Below are positions 15,570-22,980 of a stretch of DNA of 64,000 nucleotides, piece after piece. Origin of the DNA: an uncultured Lachnospiraceae bacterium (GTDB lineage Bacteria; Bacillota; Clostridia; Lachnospirales; Lachnospiraceae); NCBI GenBank assembly GCA_947382625.1, contig CANDAG010000015.1, positions 19,959 to 83,958 on the forward strand, read 5' to 3'. Position 1 is the first letter of the stretch, and each line of letters starts with the position of its first letter. Under the pieces are notes generated by a model, which saw nothing but the letters and a program-made list of their open reading frames with translations, was not told the origin of the DNA and made no database searches. The translations under genes were made by a program, and so were the position numbers.

Positions 15570-15597
15570 TTGCACAGGAAGGAGAATCTGATACAAT
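15570..15597 (+). promoter_or_regulatory. promoter of the LytTR-DUF3021-ABC operon
   Basis: TTGCAC (15570-15575), a 16-base spacer and TACAAT (15592-15597). GTGCA at 15548-15552 and TGCAC at 15571-15575 form an inverted pair across the upstream side, a plausible autoregulatory site for the LytTR protein. Confidence 0.5.
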
Positions 15598-15640
15598 ACA
15601 ATAAAATGAAGTAAAACCGTCAGAAAGGACAGGTAAAGGA

Positions 15641-16096
15641 ATGAAGCTTACAATGAGCAGAATTTCCCAGGGAGAAGATGAGGTGATCATCAGATACCGC
15701 CGGATGAACGGACAGATAGAGGCAATTGCGCAGATGGTGCAGGGCCTTGGGCAGAAGATCAGCGCTTTTTCCGGGGATCAGACACTTCTTTTGGTTCCTG
15801 AGGACATTTTATATCTGGAAAGTGTGGATGGAACCACCTATGCGTATCTCACAGACCAGGTTCTGCGGGTTCGGATCAGTCTTTGGGAGGCGGCAGCAGT
15901 ATTTGAGGGCAGAGGCTTTTTCCGATGCTCCAAGTCCATGGTACTCAATCTGTATAAGATCAGCCATTTGAAGAGCGAGTCAGGGAGCCGTATCCGTGCG
16001 ACTATGGAAAACGGGGAACAGGTGATGATATCCAGAAGGTATGCCAAAAGCCTTCGGCAGAGATTGAAAGGGGGCTCAGAGGATGACGGGGAATAA
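15641..16096 (+). CDS. LytTR-domain transcriptional regulator (no receiver domain)
   Basis: A 151-residue DNA-binding protein. The N-terminal 45 residues are a short linker region (EDEVIIRYRRMN, then a helix). Residues 50-145 are a LytTR domain: LLVPEDILYLESVDGTTYAYL, FFRCSKSMVLNLYKISHLKSESGSRI, GEQVMISRRYAKSLRQ. It overlaps the DUF3021 gene by 14 bases. LytTR-DUF3021 pairs are regulatory units in which the membrane protein restrains the regulator; the known form controls its own operon. Confidence 0.9.
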   Translation: MKLTMSRISQGEDEVIIRYRRMNGQIEAIAQMVQGLGQKISAFSGDQTLLLVPEDILYLESVDGTTYAYLTDQVLRVRISLWEAAAVFEGRGFFRCSKSMVLNLYKISHLKSESGSRIRATMENGEQVMISRRYAKSLRQRLKGGSEDDGE

Positions 16097-16568
16097 AAGA
16101 TGGGAGAGCTTTAAAAAGCTTCTGAGCAGGGAGATCCTGATCGAGTATAAGGCATGCCTGTATTTCTGCTGTATTATATTTTTCTATTTTGTTTATCTGC
16201 TGTGCAGGAGAACATATCTGGCAAGTGTTGTGTTTCTCTTTGAGATGATACTCACCGCCTATGCAGCAGGTTATGTGCAGGTTTATCTGTTCCATAATTC
16301 TGACGAGGCGGAGCAGCTTGAGAAAAAAGATATTCTGGGTATTCTTTTTTGCACATTTTTGTACGGAGGGGTTTCCTACGGGTTTGCATGGTTTGGCAGA
16401 AGCATTATTGCAACGTTGCTGTTTCTGGTTTATATGCTGTTCGTCCACTACTGTGTTTATCTGCTCAATAAGATCAAGCGGGCGATCGATACGGAAAATC
16501 TGAATAGGATGCTGACGGAGTTCAAAAAGGATAATCCTGCTCAAAGAGAGAAAGGGGAGACATTATGA
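16083..16568 (+). CDS. DUF3021 membrane protein, partner of the LytTR regulator
   Basis: A 161-residue membrane protein with four hydrophobic segments (about 27-45, 49-70, 88-108 and 110-130) and a charged cytoplasmic C-terminus (KIKRAIDTENLNRMLTEFKKDN). The four-helix layout, size and position directly behind a LytTR gene identify DUF3021. Such proteins are thought to sense the membrane or envelope state and inhibit the regulator. It overlaps the preceding gene by 14 bases and the following gene by 4 bases (ATGA-type), so translation is coupled throughout. Confidence 0.85.
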   Translation: MTGNKRWESFKKLLSREILIEYKACLYFCCIIFFYFVYLLCRRTYLASVVFLFEMILTAYAAGYVQVYLFHNSDEAEQLEKKDILGILFCTFLYGGVSYGFAWFGRSIIATLLFLVYMLFVHYCVYLLNKIKRAIDTENLNRMLTEFKKDNPAQREKGETL

Positions 16569-17446
16569 AAGAAACGGCAGAAAATAAGTCAGAAAATGCG
16601 ATTGAGATCAAACATCTCACCAAGTCCTATGGAAAACACAGAGGTGTCAGGGATATTTCCCTGGAAGTGAAGGCCGGGGATATTTTCGGATTTTTGGGGC
16701 CTAATGGGGCAGGAAAATCCACCACGATCCGAAGCATGCTAGGGCTGATTCGTTTTCAGGCGGGGGAGATAAGGCTCCTTGGGATGGAGACCGGCGCCCG
16801 ACAGAAGGAAATTTTAAGCCAGGTAGGATATATGCCTTCGGAAGCTATGTTTTACCCATCCATGAAGGTAAAGGACGTGATCCGTTTGGCCGCCCGGTCC
16901 AGAAGGAAGGACTGCGGAAAGGAAGCAGAGAGGCTTTGCGGGCTTTTGCATGTGGACGGAGAGCGGAAGATAGAGGAGCTTTCTCTTGGAAACCGCAAGA
17001 AGGTCGGTATTGTGTGTGCCATGCAGCACCGGCCAAAGCTTTTGATCCTGGATGAACCTACCTCCGGGCTGGATCCTCTGATGCAGGAGGTGTTTTTTGG
17101 GCTGCTTCTGGAATATAACCGTCAGGGGACTACCTGCTTTTTGTCCTCCCATGTACTTTCCGAGGTGAAGACCTACTGTAAAAACGCCGCGATCATAAAA
17201 GAGGGAACCATTTTGAGAACAGATACGGTGGAGAATCTCGCCAAATCCGACCTGCGGCTGGTAAGGCTTAAGGAGGATGGAGAGATCAGGGAATTTTCGT
17301 ACACCGGGGATATGAAGGATCTGGTTGCGAATCTGGCGGGAAGAAATGTGGAGGATTTGCTGATAGAGGAGCCTTCACTGGAAGAGCTTTTCATACATTA
17401 TTATGAGCAAGGGGCAGATTCAAGTAACTATGAAGCCGAAGACTGA
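16565..17446 (+). CDS. ABC transporter ATP-binding protein
   Basis: A 293-residue ATPase of a drug/lantibiotic-type ABC-2 exporter. Walker A is GPNGAGKSTTIRSMLGL (about 43-59), the signature LSLGNRKKVGIVCAM near 142, Walker B LLILDEPTSGLDPL, and the switch His in FLSSHVLSEV. The C-terminal 70 residues are a family-typical extension. The last 11 residues (ADSSNYEAED) are encoded by a short family B repeat, so the natural C-terminus has been altered by a repeat. It works with the permease 65 bases downstream. Confidence 0.93.
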   Translation: MKETAENKSENAIEIKHLTKSYGKHRGVRDISLEVKAGDIFGFLGPNGAGKSTTIRSMLGLIRFQAGEIRLLGMETGARQKEILSQVGYMPSEAMFYPSMKVKDVIRLAARSRRKDCGKEAERLCGLLHVDGERKIEELSLGNRKKVGIVCAMQHRPKLLILDEPTSGLDPLMQEVFFGLLLEYNRQGTTCFLSSHVLSEVKTYCKNAAIIKEGTILRTDTVENLAKSDLRLVRLKEDGEIREFSYTGDMKDLVANLAGRNVEDLLIEEPSLEELFIHYYEQGADSSNYEAED

Positions 17447-17462
17447 ATATCAGTTACTTGAA
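17419..17462 (+). repeat. short family B repeat at the end of the ABC ATPase gene
   Basis: TTCAAGTAACT (17419-17429) and AGTTACTTGAA (17452-17462) are perfect 11-bp inverted arms around ATGAAGCCGAAGACTGAAT, the same core found at 43681-43712 and 53480-53508. It covers the last codons and the stop of the ATPase gene. Confidence 0.75.
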
Positions 17463-17511
17463 GTCCGGCCTGTTCTGGCTGTGACGTATCAGGAATGGGG
17501 GAAGAGGCAAA

Positions 17512-18369
17512 ATGGTTTTATTAAGACATGAATTAAGGATAAACTTAAAGTCATTGCTTTTGTGGTCAGTCTGTGTGGGATTCACCTGCTTTGGCTGCAT
17601 CTGGCTGTTCGGAGGTCTGGAGGAGTCTATGGGGCAGATGGCGGAGGCTTATGGGCAGATGGGCGCCTTTTCTGCGGCGTTGGGGCTTGATCGGATCAGC
17701 GTCAGTACTATGGAAGGGTTTTATGCCACGGAGGTTGCTCTGATCTATGCAGTCGGTGGGGCAATGTTTGGAGCTATGACAGGAGCCTGCATGCTGGCAA
17801 AGGAAGAAGAAGGGCATACGTCCGAATTTTTAAATACCCTGCCCCTTGGCAGAGGCTATATTGTGCTCTGGAAGCTTTTGTCTGTGGCCGTGCTGATCGT
17901 GTTGTTTAATTTGATCTGCATTGTCTGGGAGCTGGCGGGTTTTGAACTGGCAGGGGAGGCCTTGCAGAAAGCGGAGCAGATACAGGATTCAGTGACAGGA
18001 ACAAAGGATGCAGCCTGTTTCTTTACACAGGATTTTGTGCGGAATCTGGCGCTGTTCCACGGAGCCCAGCTCCTGCTGCATCTGGAGGTAGGAAGTGTCT
18101 GTTTCCTTTTATCGGCTTTTTGCAGAAAAAAGCCGACAGGAGCGGCGCTGGGATTTGCAATATTATTGTATGTGGCAGATTTAATGTGCCGAATGATACC
18201 TGATCTGGAAAAACTGAAATATGTGACGCCTTATTATTTTTCCAATGGGACAGACATTTTTACCAGCGGACGGGTGGAAAACGGGCTGGTGGTGACAGGC
18301 ATACTGGTGCTGGCAGCAGCGGTGCTGGGGGCATTTGTGGTTTACAGGAAAAAAGATCTGGCAGCCTGA
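17512..18369 (+). CDS. ABC-2 type transporter permease
   Basis: A 285-residue integral membrane protein. It has an initial hydrophobic helix (about 12-30), then segments near 78-100, 122-145, 180-205, 215-230 and a last one at 255-280, followed by a short positive C-terminus (YRKKDLAA). The EEEGHTSEFLNTLPLGRGYIVLWKL loop resembles the cytoplasmic coupling loop of ABC-2 permeases. It pairs with the ATPase upstream; cargo is unknown. A terminator at 18394 closes the operon. Confidence 0.88.
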   Translation: MVLLRHELRINLKSLLLWSVCVGFTCFGCIWLFGGLEESMGQMAEAYGQMGAFSAALGLDRISVSTMEGFYATEVALIYAVGGAMFGAMTGACMLAKEEEGHTSEFLNTLPLGRGYIVLWKLLSVAVLIVLFNLICIVWELAGFELAGEALQKAEQIQDSVTGTKDAACFFTQDFVRNLALFHGAQLLLHLEVGSVCFLLSAFCRKKPTGAALGFAILLYVADLMCRMIPDLEKLKYVTPYYFSNGTDIFTSGRVENGLVVTGILVLAAAVLGAFVVYRKKDLAA

Positions 18370-18393
18370 AATAGTTTCAAATTATTTTATTTT

Positions 18394-18422
18394 ATCCGCG
18401 CATGAAAATTGCGCGGATTTTT
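18394..18422 (+). terminator. terminator of the LytTR-DUF3021-ABC operon
   Basis: ATCCGCGC (18394-18401) pairs with GCGCGGAT (18411-18418), followed by TTTT. Confidence 0.85.
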
Positions 18423-18547
18423 GCATATTTCCCTTGAAAAAGAACATACTGCTTTTAGGTATTGGTGCGTGGATTCAGACAGGAACATAAATTTTGCGCA
18501 TCCACAGGGCAGAGCTTTACGGGCTGCGGAAGGAAGGGAGATTTTTT

Positions 18548-19756
18548 ATGGAAGAAAAAACAGCGGACTGCAGGTTGCGCGGGCAGGCCTTGGATTTAAT
18601 AAAAAACGGCGGATATTATGGGATCCGGCTGGAGAGCATCGGCGGCCTGGGGGCGAATCTGTGCGGGAAAATGCTGGGAGAATTAGGGGTAAAATATCTG
18701 GATCTGAACAGTGTCAGCTTTTCCAGCTATGGGTCGGAAAAAACAGGGACGCCGGTGAAGGGCTTTGTCCGGTACTGCCGAAAGGACAGGGAGATCAGGA
18801 TCCATTCGCCTATTCTTTCCCCTGATCTGCTGGTAGTGTTTCATCAGGCGTTGTTAAAGGATGGAAATGCGTGGGCCGGATCTGATCAAAACACAGACGT
18901 GATCCTGGGCTTAGAGGATGGGCAGGAGCCTTCCGGGGAGGTTTTTCCGGTCAGGGTCAAAAGGCTTTATGGAGTCCATGCCCAGAGGATCGCCATGGAA
19001 ACCCATTCCCGGATCAATGTGGTGATGCTGGGAGCTATCGCAAGAGTCATGGGTCTTACTTCCCTTGAATATGTGGACAGGATCTGTGCGGATACATTGG
19101 GAAAAAAATACCCGGATGCTCTGGAGGGGAATCTGAAGGGGATCCGGCGGGGATATGAGGAGATAAGAGAACTTTCTCAGGACGGTACAGGAGAAGCTGC
19201 AAAAAGAGCCGTGGAAGGAGCCAGAGCGGGTTCCGCAGAGAATGCCGCGGAAGAAGCAGCGACGGGTATAAAGGCGCTGCAGAGCTTTGGCAAAGCTCCG
19301 GGAAGAGAACGGCCCGGGGAATGGGACTATGCTACAGCACCGATAGGCGGCATCAATCCCAATTTTGGAAACACGGTTATTTCCGATCTGTCTCCCTCAA
19401 GGCAGGGCTATATCCCTGTTTTTATCAAGGAAAGATGCATTAACTGCGGCATGTGTGACTCAACCTGTCCGGACATGGTGTTCCAGTTTGCAAAAGGGGA
19501 ATATAGGGGCAGGGAGATGATGGTGAACCGGGGACTGGATTATTATCACTGCAAGGGGTGTCTTCGGTGTGTGGATGTCTGTCCGGTAAATGCTCTGGTA
19601 CGCGGCCTGGAGGCTGAGCACCCAAAGAAGGAGTTTTTCCTTCCCAACCAGGAGCTTTTGCGCACGCCGGAGTATTATGAGAAAGCCGGAGCCGACGGGT
19701 ATGTCACATCAGAATCCTATCTGACAGAAAAGAGAATGGAAGGCGGGGAAGTGTAA
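18548..19756 (+). CDS. 2-oxoacid:ferredoxin oxidoreductase, fused gamma and ferredoxin (delta) subunits
   Basis: A 402-residue protein (start at 18548 behind GGAAGGGAG). Residues about 1-190 are the gamma-type domain of pyruvate/2-oxoacid:ferredoxin oxidoreductases (GIRLESIGGLGANLCGKMLGE, GTPVKGFVRYC, PDLLVVFHQALL). An Ala/Glu-rich linker (about 215-255) leads to the ferredoxin domain with CINCGMCDSTCPDMVF and CKGCLRCVDVCPVNAL, two 4Fe-4S sets. The following gene (alpha-beta fusion) overlaps its stop by one base, so the enzyme would be built from two chains where many organisms use four. It transfers electrons from oxoacid oxidation to ferredoxin in the cytoplasm; it is oxygen-sensitive as a family. 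Confidence 0.88.
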   Translation: MEEKTADCRLRGQALDLIKNGGYYGIRLESIGGLGANLCGKMLGELGVKYLDLNSVSFSSYGSEKTGTPVKGFVRYCRKDREIRIHSPILSPDLLVVFHQALLKDGNAWAGSDQNTDVILGLEDGQEPSGEVFPVRVKRLYGVHAQRIAMETHSRINVVMLGAIARVMGLTSLEYVDRICADTLGKKYPDALEGNLKGIRRGYEEIRELSQDGTGEAAKRAVEGARAGSAENAAEEAATGIKALQSFGKAPGRERPGEWDYATAPIGGINPNFGNTVISDLSPSRQGYIPVFIKERCINCGMCDSTCPDMVFQFAKGEYRGREMMVNRGLDYYHCKGCLRCVDVCPVNALVRGLEAEHPKKEFFLPNQELLRTPEYYEKAGADGYVTSESYLTEKRMEGGEV

Positions 19757-22011
19757 TGGAAAAGCAGATCATAGAATATGCCAGCGGAAATGAGATGGCA
19801 GCCCTTGCCATCAGACAGATCGGGTACGACCTGATGGGGTATTATCCCATCACCCCTTCCACTCAGATCGCGGAAGGGCTGGACGCCATGCGTGCGAACG
19901 GGGAAACAGATCTGATCATGATCGCAGCGGAAGGGGAGCACAGTGCGGCGGGTATCTGTTATGGTGCAGCGGTAGGCGGCGGCAGGGTGATCAACGCTAC
20001 CAGCGCCAACGGTCTTTTGTATGCCATCGAACAGTTTCCTGTGCAGTCCGGGACCCGCTATCCCATGGTCATGAATGTGGTGTGCCGCACCATATCAGGG
20101 CCATTGTCCATTAAGGGTGACCACAGCGACATTATGTTCATGCTGAACGCAGGCTGGCCCATCCTTTTTGCCCATGGGGTGCAGGCGGTATATGACTTTA
20201 ATATCATTGCCCTGAAGCTGGCAGAGGCGGTGCGGCTGCCGGTGATCGTGGCTTACGACGGATTTTTTACCAGCCATCAAAAGAGAAGGTGCATGCGGTT
20301 TGAACGGGAAGAGGCGGTGCGGGAATTTCTGGGAGAAAAGAAGGAGGAATACCCGTTTCTGGATCTTGAGCATCCCATCACGGTGGGCTCTTATATGAAT
20401 GAGCCGGATCTGATCAACAACAGATACCAGCTTCATCTTGCAATGGCAGAGGCGGACAGACTGCTTCCGGAGCTTTTTGCAGAATATAAAGAGCTGTCCG
20501 GACGAAGCTATGAAGGCGTGGAGAGTTACTGCTGTGAGGATGCACAAACCATCCTTATCCTTCTGGGTTCCTCCTATGAAACAGCATTAGATGCCATAGA
20601 TCAGCTGCGCGGGGAAGGAAGACGGGTGGGTGCGGTTACCATACAAGTGCTCCGGCCTTTTCCGGCAGAAGAGCTTTTTGACTGCTGCAAACACGCAGAA
20701 AATCTTCTGGTAGCGGACAGACAGGACAGCTATGGCGCAGGAGGCGGCAACCTTTCTCTGGAGGTGCGCTCGGCAATCCAGAGATTTGGCGGCAGGGCGC
20801 GGATCAAAAGCCTGGTTTACGGCCTTGGGGGAAAGGATTTCTTCGCGGAGGACGCCGTCAGAATGTTTGCATGGGCAGAGGATCCTGATACGCCGGATTT
20901 TGAATATTATGGGGTGACGCCGGGAGAGGCCGCCGCGCCAAAAGCGTCAGATACGGCCTCCGCTCAAGGAGAGGGACAGTTCTTTGCACCCTTGTCACCG
21001 GAACGGACGAGGCTTGGCCTCATTCAGGTGAAAGAAACGGAGGACGGAAAAGTCACGGTAAGCGGAAACAGCTTAAATGCTACCGCCGCTGTTCCCAAAC
21101 GGCTTGCCCCCGGACATGGGGCCTGTCCAGGCTGCGGCATTCCGGTGAATCTGAACCTTTTGCTGCGTGCCATTGAAGATCCGGTGGTGCTGCTTTTTCA
21201 GACCGGCTGCGGAATGATCGTGACCACGCCCTATCCCCGCACCAGCTTTAAGGTGCCTTATCTGCATAACCTTTTTCAGAATGGAGCAGCAACCTTAAGC
21301 GGTCTTGCGGAAATCTGCCGCAGGAAGCAGGAAAAGGGAGAAATCCCTGCCGGTGATATTATTTTTATCATGGTAAGCGGTGACGGGGGAATGGATATCG
21401 GCATGGGTTCCGCTTTAGGAACCGCCCTTCGGAATCACAGATTGATCCTGTTTGAGTATGATAACGGCGGTTATATGAACACAGGCTATCAGCTCTCCTA
21501 TTCCACGCCCAAAGGGGCCAGAAGCGCCACTTCCCACGTAGGCAAGGAGCAATATGGAAAAACCTTTTTCCATAAGGATATGCCTCAGATCATGGCGGCC
21601 ACGGGAATCCCCTACGTGGCAACTATGGCGGAATCCAATCCCACGGACTTTATGGCAAAGGCGGCAAAGGCGGCTTACTATGCCAAAAACCATGGCACGG
21701 CCTACATCAAGGCCCTTTCTGCCTGCCCCTTGAACTGGAACGATAAGCCGGCCACAGAACGCAAGGTGATCGAGGCCGCCGTCAATTGTTGCTATTTTCC
21801 CCTTTATGAGGTAGAGCGGGGGAAGACCGCTTTAAGCTATGATCCCGAAAAAATGGGTAAAAAGGTGCCTGTCCTTGACTGGCTTTCCATGATGGGAAGG
21901 ACAAAGCACCTGCAGAAGGAATGCTACTCTCATGTGGTGAAAAGCCTGCAGGAGGAAGTGGACAGAAGATTCCTCCGTCTGAAGGCAAGGGCGGAGAGCC
22001 CGGTATTGTAG
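19756..22011 (+). CDS. 2-oxoacid:ferredoxin oxidoreductase, fused alpha and beta (TPP) subunits
   Basis: A 751-residue chain. Residues 1-370 form the alpha subunit (GYYPITPSTQIAEGL, EGEHSAAGICYGAAVGGG, and a C-terminal transketolase-like part, VGAVTIQVLRPFPAEE). From about 440 it is the beta subunit: PGHGACPGCGIPVNL with cluster cysteines, the thiamine diphosphate motif SGDGGMDIGMG followed by YDNGGYMNTGYQLSYSTPKG. Together with the gamma-delta partner it would oxidise pyruvate or a branched-chain or aryl 2-oxoacid with CoA, giving acyl-CoA, CO2 and reduced ferredoxin. The exact substrate cannot be read from sequence. A Ser/Ala-rich linker (about 385-410) joins the halves. Confidence 0.88.
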   Translation: MEKQIIEYASGNEMAALAIRQIGYDLMGYYPITPSTQIAEGLDAMRANGETDLIMIAAEGEHSAAGICYGAAVGGGRVINATSANGLLYAIEQFPVQSGTRYPMVMNVVCRTISGPLSIKGDHSDIMFMLNAGWPILFAHGVQAVYDFNIIALKLAEAVRLPVIVAYDGFFTSHQKRRCMRFEREEAVREFLGEKKEEYPFLDLEHPITVGSYMNEPDLINNRYQLHLAMAEADRLLPELFAEYKELSGRSYEGVESYCCEDAQTILILLGSSYETALDAIDQLRGEGRRVGAVTIQVLRPFPAEELFDCCKHAENLLVADRQDSYGAGGGNLSLEVRSAIQRFGGRARIKSLVYGLGGKDFFAEDAVRMFAWAEDPDTPDFEYYGVTPGEAAAPKASDTASAQGEGQFFAPLSPERTRLGLIQVKETEDGKVTVSGNSLNATAAVPKRLAPGHGACPGCGIPVNLNLLLRAIEDPVVLLFQTGCGMIVTTPYPRTSFKVPYLHNLFQNGAATLSGLAEICRRKQEKGEIPAGDIIFIMVSGDGGMDIGMGSALGTALRNHRLILFEYDNGGYMNTGYQLSYSTPKGARSATSHVGKEQYGKTFFHKDMPQIMAATGIPYVATMAESNPTDFMAKAAKAAYYAKNHGTAYIKALSACPLNWNDKPATERKVIEAAVNCCYFPLYEVERGKTALSYDPEKMGKKVPVLDWLSMMGRTKHLQKECYSHVVKSLQEEVDRRFLRLKARAESPVL

Positions 22012-22074
22012 AAAGCTGTAAAAATGATAAAAAATGATTTACGTGTGTGACAGGACACACGGACAGGAGGTAAC

Positions 22075-22455
22075 ATGGAACCGATATTTTTGAAAAACAG
22101 TGAGGAAATTTTGTATTTAGTATCAGGAAAAAAGGATAATCTGAAGGGCTGTTTAAAGGAAGGCTATGGTTTTCTTGACAGCAGTACTGCAGAAGGCGCC
22201 GGAGAAAAGCATATCCCGGTGGTGGAAAAGGAGGGACGCAGGATCACGGTGAAGGTGGGAAGCGTTTTTCACCCTATGACAGAGGAACACAGCATTGGAT
22301 GGATCTTTTTGGAGACCAGCCGGGGCGGGCAGTTTTTGCGGCTTGATCCCTCAGGAGAGCCGGTAGGAGAGTTTGTGCTTCCTGAAGGAGATGAGGCGGT
22401 GGCAGCCTATGCGTACTGCAATCTTCATGGATTCTGGAAGACGGAGATTCACTGA
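22075..22455 (+). CDS. superoxide reductase (desulfoferrodoxin family) with degenerate N-terminal centre
   Basis: A 126-residue protein that would reduce superoxide to hydrogen peroxide at a non-haem iron. The catalytic Fe(His)4Cys ligands are present: EKHIPVVE, VFHPMTEEHSIGW, and YCNLHGFWK. The N-terminal 40 residues align with the desulforedoxin centre, but the CxxC...CC ligands are missing; one Cys remains (KGCLKEG). It therefore resembles the Treponema-type (class III) enzyme that lost the first iron site. CAGGAGG lies before the ATG. It follows an oxygen-sensitive oxidoreductase by 63 bases and may be co-transcribed with it, which fits oxidative-stress protection. Confidence 0.88.
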   Translation: MEPIFLKNSEEILYLVSGKKDNLKGCLKEGYGFLDSSTAEGAGEKHIPVVEKEGRRITVKVGSVFHPMTEEHSIGWIFLETSRGGQFLRLDPSGEPVGEFVLPEGDEAVAAYAYCNLHGFWKTEIH

Positions 22456-22520
22456 AAGCTTTCATAGACATTTGTGTCTCAGGCAGACATGGGCACAGGT
22501 TTATAAAGGAAGAGGCTGCA

Positions 22521-22662
22521 GTTACTATGAACGGCCTGACCGACCGTTCATAGTAACGATTCGGGGCAGTATTTGAAGTTTTGCTATGCAAAAACTGCCC
22601 CTCACTCTTGTACCATGTTCTACGGACTTTGCAGCAAGTGCAAAGTCCTGGCTGAATAGTTA
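22521..22662 (-). repeat. full-length family B repeat (structured, MITE-like)
   Basis: Reverse orientation of the element at 43570-43712. Parts in order: hairpin GTTACTATGAACGG/CCGTTCATAGTAAC (22521-22557), GGGGCAG/CTGCCCC (22563-22601), CACTCTTG, hairpin GGACTTTGCA/TGCAAAGTCC (22624-22648), and the end GGCTGAATAGTTA. The second half matches the 43.6-kb copy closely; the outer arm has been replaced by a different palindrome. No coding capacity. Confidence 0.75.
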
Positions 22663-22704
22663 AAACGGATTGCAGCCTTTCAAGGAATTTACCGTCAAAA
22701 GTGC

Positions 22705-22733
22705 TTGCAAGGATCAGATCGAAATGCTATAGT
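22705..22733 (+). promoter_or_regulatory. promoter of the Rpn-type nuclease gene
   Basis: TTGCAA (22705-22710), a 17-base spacer and TATAGT (22728-22733) with a TGC extension. The predicted transcript carries a 5' leader of about 240 nt before the start at 22981. A hairpin ACAGG.GAAAAG/CTTTTC.CCTGT-like (about 22843-22869) lies in the leader; the rest of the 300 bases holds nothing identifiable. Confidence 0.6.
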
Positions 22734-22980
22734 AAACATGTTATCTAAAAACATTTAGACACACATTTCTGAAATCACACGAAATGAAAATCTTGAGTTC
22801 TGGCTTTTCGCCATTAATTCAAAGTAACCCATGAAAATTGTGTAACAGGCGAAAAGACCTTTTCTCCTGTTATGCAGGAAATGCTGTAGGGAAAGTCCTG
22901 TCAATGACAGCCGGATCCTTTACGGCACAAGGATGTTTCACAAAGCGCGGCATCCGCTATTACAAACAGGAGGAAAATGA

